NCBI RefSeq assembly: GCF_037023735.1
Contig: NZ_CP146069.1
Location: 2,707,501-2,771,500 of the forward strand
DNA length: 64,000 bases
Direction of reading: 5' to 3'
DNA from: Roseovarius sp. S88
GTDB taxonomy: Bacteria; Pseudomonadota; Alphaproteobacteria; Rhodobacterales; Rhodobacteraceae
Every line of letters begins with the position of its first letter. The stretch's first letter is position 1. The notes beneath the pieces were generated by a model. It saw nothing but the letters and a program-made list of their open reading frames with translations, was not told the DNA's origin and searched no databases. Below are positions 55,779 through 64,000 of the stretch, piece by piece. A program made the position numbers and the translations under genes.

Positions 55779-57812
55779 ATGCCCGCACCTGCCCGCTCGA
55801 CGACATCCGATCCACTCCTGGAACCTTTCCAACTGGCGCATCTTGAGCTGCGCAACCGGATCATGAGCACGTCGCATGCCATCGGCTTTGGCGAGGATGG
55901 TATGCCCGCTGAACGCTATCAGCTTTATCACGAGGCCAAGGCCAAAGGTGGGATCGGGCTGACCATGTTTGGCGGATCGACCAACGTATCGCCAGACAGC
56001 GCCAACACTTTCGGCCAATTGCGCGCAAGCGAAGACCGCGTCATCCCCTACTTCCAGGACTTTGCAGATCGGGTGCACAAACATGGCGCCGCCCTCATGT
56101 GCCAACTCACACATCTGGGCGGACGAAGCCAATGGCGCGGGGACAATTGGCTGCCGACCATCTCGCCCAGCCGGTTCCGTGAACCTTTGCATCGTGGTTT
56201 CACCAAGGAAATGCAGGCTGATGATATTTCCCGCGTGATTGGCGATTTTGGTCAAGCCGCGCGGCGCTGTTACGAGGGTGGGCTCGACGGGTGCGAATTG
56301 CATATCACCGGGCACCTCATCGGACAGTTCTGGTCGCCTGCCACGAACCAGCGCAGCGATGACTTTGGCGGCAGCCTCGAAAACCGTGCTCGGTTTGGCC
56401 TTATGGTGCTGGAAGAGATCCGCCGCGTTGTAACGCAACCCTTTATCGTAGGAGTCCGCATGGTCGTGGGCGAAGGTGACGGCGGCGACATGCCTGATGA
56501 AGAGTACCTCGCCATGGCAGAGATACTGGAACGTTCCGACCTGATAGATTTCTTCAATTTCGGTTACGGACGCATCGACACAGAGGTTGGTCTTGCCCGC
56601 TACATGCCTGGCATGGCGATCGGGCTGGCCCCACAACTGCGCTCGGTGGCAAATTTTCGACAGCATGTGAAATTGCCGGTTTTTCACGCCGCGCGGATCA
56701 ATGATATGGCGACTGCACGGTTCGCAGTGGGCGAAGGGCATGTCGATCTCATTGGCATGACACGTGCGCATATTGCGGATCCGCATATCGCACGAAAGCT
56801 CTCTGAAGGCGCAGAAGAAACCATCCGTCCCTGCGTGGGCGCAACCTATTGCTCTTGGTACGGGAGCTGCATTCACAACCCGGCTATAGGTCGCGAGGAC
56901 GTGCTGCCGCATGTGATTGAGAAAACCACCCAGCGCAAACACGTCACCGTGGTTGGCGCTGGCCCCGGCGGGCTGGAAGCCGCACGCGTTGCTGCAGAGC
57001 GGGGCCATAGTGTCACCTTACTGGAGGCTGCGCCCAAGGCTGGTGGCCAGATTTTACTGGCCGCAAAGCTTGACCTTCGGCGTGACCTGGTTGGCATTGT
57101 CGATTGGCGCGTGAGCGAATTGGAACGCCTTGGCGCAACCCTTCGCTACAATGTGCTCGCGGATGCAAAAGAGATTGTGGAGACTGACCCAGATACGGTC
57201 ATCATTGCCACTGGCGGCATCCCCGACCGGCTTGAGGACATACCGGGCGCCGAGCTTGGAACGCCCTTGTGGGACGTGTTGGAATCCGCCGCGCCGCCCG
57301 AGGGCGATGTGATTTTCTACGACGGAACCGGCACAGCCGCAGGTTTGAACGGTGCACACACGCTCGCCACCGCGGGTGCGAAACTGACCTACGTGACCCC
57401 CGATAGCACCGCTGGCGCAGAGGTAAGTTACATTGAACGACCGTTGCAAATGCGCGCCTTCTACAAATCGGGAGTTGAGCTGCGCCCGGACCTTACACTG
57501 CGCCGCGTGGCCCGCGACGAAAACCGCCTGTGCCTGACATTCGAGAACAGTTACAGCGGTGAGTCAGTGAAAATGCGCTGCGATACTCTGATCTACGAGC
57601 ACGGTACACTGCCGGTCGACACGCTCTATCTCGAGCTGGCAGGCTCGGCACGCAATGGCGGCTTGCCAGACCTGGCGGCCTGGGCCACCGCCGAGCCGCA
57701 ACCAAAAGCCAATGGCGAGGGGTTCGATCTTTACCGGATCGGCGACGCCGTTTCGTCGCGCGACATCCATGCCGCGATCCTGGACGCTGCGAGGCTCTGC
57801 GCACGGCTTTAG
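55779..57812 (+). CDS. NADH:flavin oxidoreductase, trimethylamine-dehydrogenase/dienoyl-CoA-reductase-like
   Basis: A 677-residue flavoenzyme. The N-terminal Old Yellow Enzyme TIM barrel (about 1-345) binds FMN (HLGGRSQWRG, HITGHLIGQFWSP); an FAD/NAD-binding half follows (TVVGAGPGGLEAARVAAERG, about 388-407). Between them the 4Fe-4S segment reads CVGATYC ... SCIHNPA, with Cys at 352, 358 and 364: the usual second Cys is absent and the spacing is shorter than in trimethylamine dehydrogenase. Likely substrates are methylated amines, N-methylproline-type compounds or enoyl compounds. AAAGGA precedes the ATG at 55779. Confidence 0.88.
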   Translation: MPAPARSTTSDPLLEPFQLAHLELRNRIMSTSHAIGFGEDGMPAERYQLYHEAKAKGGIGLTMFGGSTNVSPDSANTFGQLRASEDRVIPYFQDFADRVHKHGAALMCQLTHLGGRSQWRGDNWLPTISPSRFREPLHRGFTKEMQADDISRVIGDFGQAARRCYEGGLDGCELHITGHLIGQFWSPATNQRSDDFGGSLENRARFGLMVLEEIRRVVTQPFIVGVRMVVGEGDGGDMPDEEYLAMAEILERSDLIDFFNFGYGRIDTEVGLARYMPGMAIGLAPQLRSVANFRQHVKLPVFHAARINDMATARFAVGEGHVDLIGMTRAHIADPHIARKLSEGAEETIRPCVGATYCSWYGSCIHNPAIGREDVLPHVIEKTTQRKHVTVVGAGPGGLEAARVAAERGHSVTLLEAAPKAGGQILLAAKLDLRRDLVGIVDWRVSELERLGATLRYNVLADAKEIVETDPDTVIIATGGIPDRLEDIPGAELGTPLWDVLESAAPPEGDVIFYDGTGTAAGLNGAHTLATAGAKLTYVTPDSTAGAEVSYIERPLQMRAFYKSGVELRPDLTLRRVARDENRLCLTFENSYSGESVKMRCDTLIYEHGTLPVDTLYLELAGSARNGGLPDLAAWATAEPQPKANGEGFDLYRIGDAVSSRDIHAAILDAARLCARL

Positions 57813-57885
57813 ATAGCCGAATGGAAAAGAAAACTTTTGTCATTTTCAAACTCCGCCCTTAGCCTTGCACCAGGGAGGAACTCAT

Positions 57886-58860
57886 ATGAAAATTTTGTCC
57901 ATTTTATTTTCCGGTGCGGCACTTGCCTTCACCCTTTCCGCCAGTAACCCGGTGTATGCAGAAGAGTGCCCGCGCGGCGATCTCGACGCGCGATTTTGCG
58001 ATGCCGATGGTGATCTGTTGGCTGACACCCCAACCGATCCTGCTGAGCTGATCGACCCCGACACTTTGATTTTCGCTTACACCCCAGTTGAGGATCCAGC
58101 CGTCTACAAAGAAGCCTGGGCTGATTTCCTGACGCACCTCGAAAACGAAACCGGAAAATCGGTGGTGTTTTTCCCTGTGCAGAACAACGCGGCCCAGATC
58201 GAAGCGATGCGCTCTGGGCGACTTCACATTGCCGGTTTCAACACCGGGTCAAATCCGCTGGCCGTGAATTGCGCGGGCTTCAACCCGTTTACAATAATGG
58301 CGGCGCCGGACGGATCATTCGGGTATGAAATGGAAATCATCACTTACCCCGGCTCTGGCGTCGAGGCCGTCGAAGACATCAAGGGCAAACAACTGGCCTT
58401 TACGTCGCCCACCTCCAATTCCGGGTTCAAAGCACCTTCGGCTATCCTCAAGGCTGATTACGACATGATCCCTGAGCGTGATTTTGAACCGGTTTATTCC
58501 GGCAAGCACGACAACTCGATCCTGGGTGTGGCCAACAAAGATTACTTGGCTGCTTCAATCGCAAATTCGGTCAAGGCGCGAATGATCAGCCGTGATGTGG
58601 TCAAGGAAGAGGACCTTAAGGTTTTGTACAAATCCCAAACCTTTCCAACGACCGGCTACGGCGTCGTCTACAATCTCAAGCCCGAGTTAAAGGAAAAAAT
58701 TCGCAACGCGTTCTTCAACTTTGAGTGGGACGGTACGTCTTTGCAAGAGGAATTCGAGAAGAACGGCGAAGGCCAGTTCCTTGAAATCACTTATAAAGAG
58801 TACTGGGAGGTCATCCGCAAAATCGACGCGGCGAATGGCGTTAGTTACGCGTGTGAGTAA
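57886..58860 (+). CDS. phnD: Phosphate/phosphonate ABC transporter, periplasmic binding protein
   Basis: A 324-residue PhnD-type binding protein. The Sec signal peptide ends at PVYA (about residue 25). The mature protein shows TLIFAYTPVEDPAVYKEAW, the RSGRLHIAGFNTGSNPLAVN ligand loop and FTSPTSNSGFKAP. It captures phosphonate, phosphite or phosphate for the PhnCEE importer downstream. GGAGGA precedes the ATG. A strong hairpin terminator follows the gene, so it is probably made in excess over the transporter. Confidence 0.9.
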   Translation: MKILSILFSGAALAFTLSASNPVYAEECPRGDLDARFCDADGDLLADTPTDPAELIDPDTLIFAYTPVEDPAVYKEAWADFLTHLENETGKSVVFFPVQNNAAQIEAMRSGRLHIAGFNTGSNPLAVNCAGFNPFTIMAAPDGSFGYEMEIITYPGSGVEAVEDIKGKQLAFTSPTSNSGFKAPSAILKADYDMIPERDFEPVYSGKHDNSILGVANKDYLAASIANSVKARMISRDVVKEEDLKVLYKSQTFPTTGYGVVYNLKPELKEKIRNAFFNFEWDGTSLQEEFEKNGEGQFLEITYKEYWEVIRKIDAANGVSYACE

Positions 58861-58870
58861 CCCCATATTT

Positions 58871-58895
58871 GGCGGGCCAAGCGGCCCGCCTTTTT
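58871..58895 (+). terminator. Intra-operon terminator between phnD and phnC
   Basis: GGCGGGCC (58871-58878) and GGCCCGCC (58883-58890) pair perfectly around the loop aagc and are followed by T5. Partial termination here would set a high binding-protein to transporter ratio. Confidence 0.85.
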
Positions 58896-58926
58896 CACAG
58901 ACCACAACATGGCAAAGGGTGCTGTG

Positions 58927-59727
58927 ATGCTGCGGCTTGAAAAGCTGGTGAAAACCTACAAGACCGGAGATCAGGCGCTGAAAGCTGTTGATCTGGACGT
59001 GCCAGAGGGTCAAGTTTTGGCCCTCATCGGCCCATCGGGCGCGGGCAAGTCAACTTTGATCCGATGCATCAACCGGCTGGTGGAACCAACTTCCGGCCAG
59101 GTCTTTTTGGGCGAAACTGAACTTACCAGGTTGTCCTCAGGGGCGCTGCGCCGAGAGCGGTGTCGCATGGGCATGATCTTTCAGGAATATGCACTGGTTG
59201 AGCGATTGACCGTGATGGAGAACGTTCTGTCAGGCCGGCTGGGGTATGTCGGGTTCTGGCGCAGTTTTCTGCGGCGGTTTCCGCAAGAGGATTTCGATGA
59301 AGCGTTCCGGCTTTTGGATCGTGTTGGGCTTGCCCATATGGCGGACAAACGGGCCGATGAGTTGTCCGGAGGGCAACGTCAACGGGTCGGAATTTGTCGC
59401 GCACTGATACAGGATCCCGCTGTTTTACTTGTGGATGAACCGACCGCCTCGCTGGACCCGAAAACGTCCCGGCAGATCATGCGCCTCATCTGTGAGCTTT
59501 GCAAAGAACGCAAGCTGGCCGCGATCATCAATATACATGACGTGGCACTGGCCCAGATGTTCGTCCAACGCGTCATTGGACTTCGATTTGGGACCATTGA
59601 ATTCGACGGGCCACCCGACGCTCTAACGCCCGAAGTCTTGACGACCATCTATGGCGAAGAAGACTGGGAAGCGACCATTGAGAAAGTCGAGGATGAGAAC
59701 GGCGATACGATTGAGGCCGCCGAATGA
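58927..59727 (+). CDS. phnC: Phosphonate ABC transporter, ATP-binding protein
   Basis: A 266-residue ABC ATPase. Walker A is GPSGAGKST (about 38), the signature is [10 protein letters not shown] (about 147), Walker B is [10 protein letters not shown] (about 168), and the switch His follows in NIHDVALA. The start at 58927 is favoured because AAAGGG lies about 8 bases upstream; an in-frame ATG at 58909 has no site. Overlaps phnE by 4 bases. Confidence 0.93.
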   Translation: MLRLEKLVKTYKTGDQALKAVDLDVPEGQVLALIGPSGAGKSTLIRCINRLVEPTSGQVFLGETELTRLSSGALRRERCRMGMIFQEYALVERLTVMENVLSGRLGYVGFWRSFLRRFPQEDFDEAFRLLDRVGLAHMADKRADELSGGQRQRVGICRALIQDPAVLLVDEPTASLDPKTSRQIMRLICELCKERKLAAIINIHDVALAQMFVQRVIGLRFGTIEFDGPPDALTPEVLTTIYGEEDWEATIEKVEDENGDTIEAAE

Positions 59728-60545
59728 CTGATACAGACTTCGATCTGAATGCCCGGATCGGCCAGCCATGGAAAAAGCCGCCGCTTATTCAGCGCCGCTG
59801 GCTGCGTTGGGTGCTGTTGCTGGGTTTCATTGCGTACTTGATCGCGGCCGTCCTGACCATCGAAGTTAACTGGGCACGTGTCTACGAAGGTCTGGAGCGT
59901 GGAAAAGAATTCGTTCTAGCGTTTACCCGACCCGATTTCGTAAGCCGGTCAGGCGACATCTACGACGGCATGATTGAGAGTATCGTCATGACAGTGGCCG
60001 CCTCAGTCGTCGGTGTCCTTATCTCTATTCCCATCGCTTTAGGAGCCGCACGTAACGTGGCACCATTGCCGATCTATCTGATCTGCCGCGGGATAATTGC
60101 GATCTCTCGTGCGCTGCAGGAAATCATCGTCGCGATCCTGCTCGTGGCAATCTTTGGCTTTGGACCTCTGGCAGGTTTTTTGACACTTAGTTTCGCCACC
60201 ATCGGCTTTTTGTCCAAGCTTCTGGCAGAAGACATCGAGAGTATGGATCGTGTGCAGGCAGAGGCCATCAAAGCCTCTGGCGCACGCTGGTCGCAATGGA
60301 TCAACTACGGTGTGCAGCCACAGGTCATGCCACGGCTGCTTGGTCTTTCGATGTATCGCATCGACATCAACTTCCGTGAAAGCGCCATTCTGGGTCTCGT
60401 AGGTGCGGGTGGGATCGGCGCGACCCTCAACACAGCTTTTGACCGGTATGAGTATGATACCGCAGCGGCCATTCTGATCCTGATCATCGTAATTGTCATG
60501 GCGCTAGAGTATCTCTCCGGCGTTATCCGGGCACGTGTGCAATAA
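59724..60545 (+). CDS. phnE: Phosphonate ABC transporter, permease
   Basis: A 273-residue inner-membrane permease with about six helices and the EAA-type loop ([20 protein letters not shown], about 185-204). It overlaps phnC by 4 bases and the second permease by 1, so the two form a heterodimer. The closing [20 protein letters not shown] segment is typical of PhnE. Confidence 0.92.
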   Translation: MTDTDFDLNARIGQPWKKPPLIQRRWLRWVLLLGFIAYLIAAVLTIEVNWARVYEGLERGKEFVLAFTRPDFVSRSGDIYDGMIESIVMTVAASVVGVLISIPIALGAARNVAPLPIYLICRGIIAISRALQEIIVAILLVAIFGFGPLAGFLTLSFATIGFLSKLLAEDIESMDRVQAEAIKASGARWSQWINYGVQPQVMPRLLGLSMYRIDINFRESAILGLVGAGGIGATLNTAFDRYEYDTAAAILILIIVIVMALEYLSGVIRARVQ

Positions 60546-61360
60546 TGCCGGTAAGCGAAACAGGTGGCCTGAAGGTCTGGCAGCGCAGAACCCAGCGTGA
60601 AAGCCAGACGCACTGGCTTATGTGGCTGACTGGTGTGGCGGTCTTTGCCTATTGCTGGCAGCAGATTTCGCAGGCAACGACCTGGTTCTTTGTATGGGAC
60701 GCGCCGCGCATTGCCGGAGACATCTGGACCCGTGCCACCCCGCCACGATGGGAATACATCACCCAGCTCGGCAAGCCCATTTGGGATACGATCAACATTG
60801 CCACGCTCGGCACCATCCTTGCGCTTCTGATGGCAGTTCCTGTCGCCTTTCTGGCTGCGCGAAATACCACACCTTCCGCACTCTTCATACGTCCGGTGGC
60901 TCTTCTGATCATTGTTTCAACACGGTCGATCAATTCACTGATCTGGGCGTTGCTGCTGATTGCCATCATCGGCCCTGGTGTGTTCGCAGGCGTTATCGCC
61001 ATCGCAATCCGCTCCATCGGATTTTGTGCAAAGCTTCTATACGAGGCAATTGAAGAAATTGATGCCACTCAGGTTGAAGCGGTCACTGCCACCGGCGCGT
61101 CTCGTTGGCAGGTCATGGCCTATGGGATCGTGCCGCAAATCCTTCCTGCGTTTGCGGGAATTGCCGTGTTTCGTTGGGACATCAACATCCGCGAATCTAC
61201 CGTCCTTGGGCTTGTCGGTGCCGGAGGGATCGGGCTTCAGCTATCGGCATCCCTGAACGTTCTGGCCTGGCCGCAGGTTTCGTTGATCTTGCTTGTCATT
61301 CTTGCCGCGGTTGTGATCTCGGAATGGGTTTCCGCGAAAGTCCGCGGCGCGATCATCTGA
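60545..61360 (+). CDS. phnE: Phosphonate ABC transporter, second permease
   Basis: A 271-residue permease homologous to its neighbour, with EAA loop EAVTATGASRWQVMAYGIVP (about 178-197) and GAGGIGLQLSASLNVLAW at the end. It completes a PhnD-C-E-E importer. Convergent with the Na/Pi gene after 33 bases. No C-P lyase or phosphonatase genes are in the window. Confidence 0.92.
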   Translation: MPVSETGGLKVWQRRTQRESQTHWLMWLTGVAVFAYCWQQISQATTWFFVWDAPRIAGDIWTRATPPRWEYITQLGKPIWDTINIATLGTILALLMAVPVAFLAARNTTPSALFIRPVALLIIVSTRSINSLIWALLLIAIIGPGVFAGVIAIAIRSIGFCAKLLYEAIEEIDATQVEAVTATGASRWQVMAYGIVPQILPAFAGIAVFRWDINIRESTVLGLVGAGGIGLQLSASLNVLAWPQVSLILLVILAAVVISEWVSAKVRGAII

Positions 61361-61393
61361 ACCTGCCATTCCCGAAAAACAGGCAGATGTACC

Positions 61394-63049
61394 CTAAGTT
61401 GCAAGTCTGCTTTCCAAAAGCTCGCCCTGCTCTTTCAGAAGAGGGTATGCAATCATCGCGAACGAGGTGTTCAACATTTTCAAGGCGCGCAGCAGATCAA
61501 GGTGAATTGCGCTCGTTTCGATGGTATCGGTCAATCCCTGTCTGAGACGTTTAAGGTGCCATCGTTCAAGCACCTGCTCTTTTTCTCTGATCTTTTCTTT
61601 TTGCTCAACCAGTTCGCGGGCCAACCCAATGTCTTCTGACATGAGGACCGTGATGCCGTGTTGAACGTTGCGCAGCACCTGGTCGTGGAAGTCGGACAAC
61701 TCACGCCAACCATCCTCTGAGAAACTGACCTTCTGAACATCTTTGCGCCGCGCCAACTCGACCATTTTTCGCGCGATGACATCCGCCCCGGCTTCGAGGT
61801 TTACAGCTATGCCTGACAAATCAAATGCACGCGTTCCTGTGTCCACTTTCGGGTCACTGCTGCGCACCCCGGAAAGATAGACACGCAGATCCAGCGACAT
61901 CTGCGTCATGTCTTTCATCTCTTGTCGCAGGCGCTGTGCCACAACGTCATCAAACACATCGAAAAGCCCCATGGCATCGCGCAACATGATCTCGACCCGG
62001 TTACCCATCTCAACGAGTTCACGTTGTGCACAGGCAAATGCGCGGGACGGATGGTTTTGAACGGTGGGATCCAACACTGACCTGTTTTGAGCCTCGGCTT
62101 GGGTGCCGTTGGTCTCTGCTAGCACCTGACGCGCGACCCAGATGGACGGTCTGAGACACGCCAATCCAAACAGAAGCAAACCCAGATTGAAGATCAGGTG
62201 CAGGTTCAGAACCTTTTGCGCATGACTTCCACCCGGCACAACACCCGCTGCATCGATTTGTGCAAGAACAAACAGCATTAGTGTTGCCCCACCGCCCCGC
62301 AACAACAGATTGGCAAAGACAACGCGCCGCACGGATACCGCACCGCCAATTGTCAGGAAAAACGCGATGAAGGCGCCTCCCAGATTGGCGCCGAGAACCA
62401 TGGCGAATGCGGCTTCCAATGGCATGAGACCCTGCGCTGTTAGGGTTGCGAAAAGAAGAACTGCTGCCACGCTAGAATGCACGAGCCACGCAAAAACAGC
62501 GGCAATTAAAAATGCCGAAATCAAGTCGCGTGAAAGGTAGGCCATAACCGCACGGGTCGCATCACTCTCTGATAAAGGCGCGCTGGCGTTGCGGATCAGC
62601 TCTAGCGACAGAAAGATCAATGCCAGACCGATCAGGACACGGCCAATTTGGCGCGGTGTTCGCCGAGAACTGCGCAGAAACATCAAAACGCCTGCGAGCA
62701 TCAGCAAGGGTGTCAGAACCGCGATACGTGAATTCAGAATTTGCACCACGATGGCCGATCCCAAATCAGCGCCGAGGATGATTGCAAGCCCCGCGCCACC
62801 ACCAATTGTTCCGGCAGCCATGAACCCCGCCAAAAGCATCGCTACCGCGGTGGAGCTCTGCAATAGGACAGCCGCCGCTGCGCCCGTGGCCGAAGCTGTC
62901 AGGCGATTGGCCGTAGAACGTCTTAGCCACAGCCGAAGTTGTCCGCCAAAGGCGCGCTCAAATCCAGTGCGCACCAGACGGACGGCCCAGATCAACAAGG
63001 CAGCCGCCGCCGCCAGGTTGAGCAATATTACAATCGGTGAACTATCCAT
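61394..63049 (-). CDS. Na+/phosphate cotransporter family protein with PhoU-like domain
   Basis: A 551-residue protein. The N-terminal half (about 1-300) has the two inverted Na/Pi repeats: the first carries the QSST motif (AAAVLLQSSTAVAML), and the second has HSSV in the equivalent place (LVHSSVAAVLLF). The C-terminal half (about 330-551) is a PhoU-like helical domain (LVEMGNRVEIMLRDAMGLFD). NptA/YjbB-type proteins move phosphate across the inner membrane, in some cases outward. It is between the phn and metallophosphoesterase genes, so this is a phosphorus-handling neighbourhood. Confidence 0.9.
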   Translation of the reverse strand: MDSSPIVILLNLAAAAALLIWAVRLVRTGFERAFGGQLRLWLRRSTANRLTASATGAAAAVLLQSSTAVAMLLAGFMAAGTIGGGAGLAIILGADLGSAIVVQILNSRIAVLTPLLMLAGVLMFLRSSRRTPRQIGRVLIGLALIFLSLELIRNASAPLSESDATRAVMAYLSRDLISAFLIAAVFAWLVHSSVAAVLLFATLTAQGLMPLEAAFAMVLGANLGGAFIAFFLTIGGAVSVRRVVFANLLLRGGGATLMLFVLAQIDAAGVVPGGSHAQKVLNLHLIFNLGLLLFGLACLRPSIWVARQVLAETNGTQAEAQNRSVLDPTVQNHPSRAFACAQRELVEMGNRVEIMLRDAMGLFDVFDDVVAQRLRQEMKDMTQMSLDLRVYLSGVRSSDPKVDTGTRAFDLSGIAVNLEAGADVIARKMVELARRKDVQKVSFSEDGWRELSDFHDQVLRNVQHGITVLMSEDIGLARELVEQKEKIREKEQVLERWHLKRLRQGLTDTIETSAIHLDLLRALKMLNTSFAMIAYPLLKEQGELLESRLAT

Positions 63050-63091
63050 GGCTTTGTTGTTCTTTTTTTTGGGCCGAGCACAGCTTGAAGC

Positions 63092-63889
63092 CTAAAATGA
63101 AAAAGGTCCATCAAAAGGATCAAGAGAGACTGCGCTCCAGATCCCACCTGGTCCGGTATCAATCACCGCACACCCTGTCGGCCCCTTGAGAAAGCCGACT
63201 GTTGCATTATCCCGGCGATCCAGCGCAAAACCGCTACAAATCGCCGGTGCGGTTGCAACAACATGCCCGCCAATTTTACCATGATGCACGCCGTGAACGT
63301 GTCCGGCTATGACTGTAACATCGCGGTTTGATCCTTCTAGCACTGCCCCAAGCGCATCGGCATTTTCCAAACCTATCGCATCCATGAAGCAGATACCCGT
63401 CTGAATGGGAGGATGGTGCAACATAATGATAAGCGGACCATCGTCATTATCGGCCAACACGTCGCTGAGTACCGCAAGGCTGTCGCCTCGGAGTTGACCA
63501 CCGCCTTGCCCTTCCACCAATGAGTCTAGCCCGACAAGCTGTGTGTCACCAATCTGTGCCTGCCAGTCGATTAGGCCGTTTTTCGGCATCCATTCCTGAC
63601 CTGCAAACGCTGCGCGCATTGGATCTCGGGCATCGTGATTGCCTGGCACCAGAAAGAGCGGCAAACCAAGCCTTTCCAGATGGGTTCGGGCAAAGGCATA
63701 GCTGTCCCTACTTCCGTCGTCGCTAACATCACCCGTGATAAGAACTGCATCTAAAGGATCGAGCGCCGGGCGAAGCTCCAACAGCCGGTTCACAGCATCC
63801 CGCAGGATGGATCGGGTATCCAGAACATTGGAACAAAGCATGCCTTTTCCCACCACATGCAAGTCCGTCAGTTGGAGAAACCGCGCCAT
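63092..63889 (-). CDS. Metallophosphoesterase (phosphodiesterase, CpdA/GpdQ-like)
   Basis: A 265-residue calcineurin-like phosphodiesterase. All dimetal motifs are present: LTDLHV (D-x-H), LITGDVSDDGS (GD), VPGNHDARD (GNHD), IMLHHPP and GHVHGVHHGK. Met at 63889 is chosen: GAAGG is just upstream, and it lies 4 bases after the stop of an ABC permease, so the two are one operon. Glycerophosphodiester or cyclic nucleotide hydrolysis are the family options; the partner transporter favours uptake-linked phosphodiester use. Confidence 0.9.
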   Translation of the reverse strand: MARFLQLTDLHVVGKGMLCSNVLDTRSILRDAVNRLLELRPALDPLDAVLITGDVSDDGSRDSYAFARTHLERLGLPLFLVPGNHDARDPMRAAFAGQEWMPKNGLIDWQAQIGDTQLVGLDSLVEGQGGGQLRGDSLAVLSDVLADNDDGPLIIMLHHPPIQTGICFMDAIGLENADALGAVLEGSNRDVTVIAGHVHGVHHGKIGGHVVATAPAICSGFALDRRDNATVGFLKGPTGCAVIDTGPGGIWSAVSLDPFDGPFSF

Positions 63890-63893
63890 GCCT

Positions 63894-64000
63894 TCACTTG
63901 ATCCCGGCGCGAAGGAAGGCTTGTACAAACTGGCGCTGGAAGACAAGGAAAGCGATGAGCAATGGTGCGACGGACATCATGGTTGCGGCCGAAATCACAC
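63894..64000 (-). CDS. Carbohydrate/glycerol-3-phosphate-type ABC transporter permease (3' end only)
   Basis: The last 34 codons plus stop of a MalG/UgpE-type inner-membrane permease enter from the right edge. The C-terminus, ISAATMMSVAPLLIAFLVFQ then RQFVQAFLRAGIK, matches the family's final helix and conserved QRQFVQ tail. Downstream (4 bases) is the phosphodiesterase, the layout of a sugar-phosphate or glycerophosphodiester uptake operon. Confidence 0.8.
   Translation of the reverse strand, partial: VISAATMMSVAPLLIAFLVFQRQFVQAFLRAGIK

Noticed and set aside
57813..57885. Pho box upstream of phnD
   Set aside because: Only a single TGTCAT-like half is present near 57837; the second repeat at the required spacing is missing.

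Overview
The window reads as a chromosomal segment of an alphaproteobacterium of the Rhodobacteraceae, most likely a marine Roseobacter-type bacterium. The evidence is the moderately high GC content, the dnaG-rpoD pair, a complete heterotetrameric sarcosine oxidase operon, KpsS/KpsC capsule enzymes, a hom-glpX-recJ run, a TTAA-N7-TTAA (CtrA-type) site, and many LysR-controlled catabolic clusters. Coding density is high, and most operons are held together by 1-12 base overlaps or short gaps. The species cannot be named from the sequence alone.

Layout. 1-1970: 3' part of a xanthine-dehydrogenase-family molybdopterin subunit, then a MoaD/ThiS-like protein. 2097-3371: a soluble PAS protein. 3504-9559: five tightly packed minus-strand catabolic genes (aldehyde dehydrogenase, Rieske oxygenase, luciferase-like monooxygenase, DUF1185 protein, alpha/beta hydrolase) with a divergent LysR regulator. 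9628-11115: stand-alone glpK. 11167-17985: LysR regulator plus aldehyde dehydrogenase, M19-dipeptidase-like protein, two uncharacterised proteins and a hydroxyproline-epimerase-type racemase. 17996-25971: ribE, capsule genes (kpsS, an OPX export lipoprotein, kpsC), a periplasmic protein, a frameshifted ribD, and nrdR. 26109-31360: yjbQ, a DUF1294 gene, rpoD, dnaG and a small periplasmic protein. 31404-36436: soxBDAG. 36450-36563: a nested REP-like repeat. 36668-38724: a GFA-like zinc protein and glutamate dehydrogenase. 39042-42114: three Tad-type pseudopilin/VWA genes. 42111-47819: membrane protein, TetR regulator, small lipoprotein, hom, glpX, recJ. 47935-48662: bfd-bfr behind a candidate iron-regulator site.

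48764-48838 is tRNA-Glu(TTC). It is followed by a compact serine-recombinase module (recombinase, DUF2924 with an in-frame stop, DUF3489, a small helical protein, and an imperfect direct repeat). Beyond it lie a ThDP enzyme, a DMT exporter, an ornithine-cyclodeaminase-family enzyme divergent from a TMADH-type flavoenzyme, a phnDCEE transporter, a Na/Pi cotransporter-PhoU fusion, a metallophosphoesterase, and the 3' end of a sugar-type ABC permease.

Together the genes suggest a nutrient-scavenging heterotroph that uses methylated amines, hydroxyproline-like imino acids and (by inference) an N-heterocycle or similar ring compound, plus several forms of phosphorus. The best candidates for undescribed biology are the five-gene oxygenase cluster at 3504-8576, the 12152-17985 operon with its atypical M19 protein and two unknown proteins, and the DUF3489-DUF2924-recombinase module next to tRNA-Glu. 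Two genes are interrupted: ribD by a one-base frameshift in a C5 run (24604-24608), and DUF2924 by a TGA codon (50876-50878).
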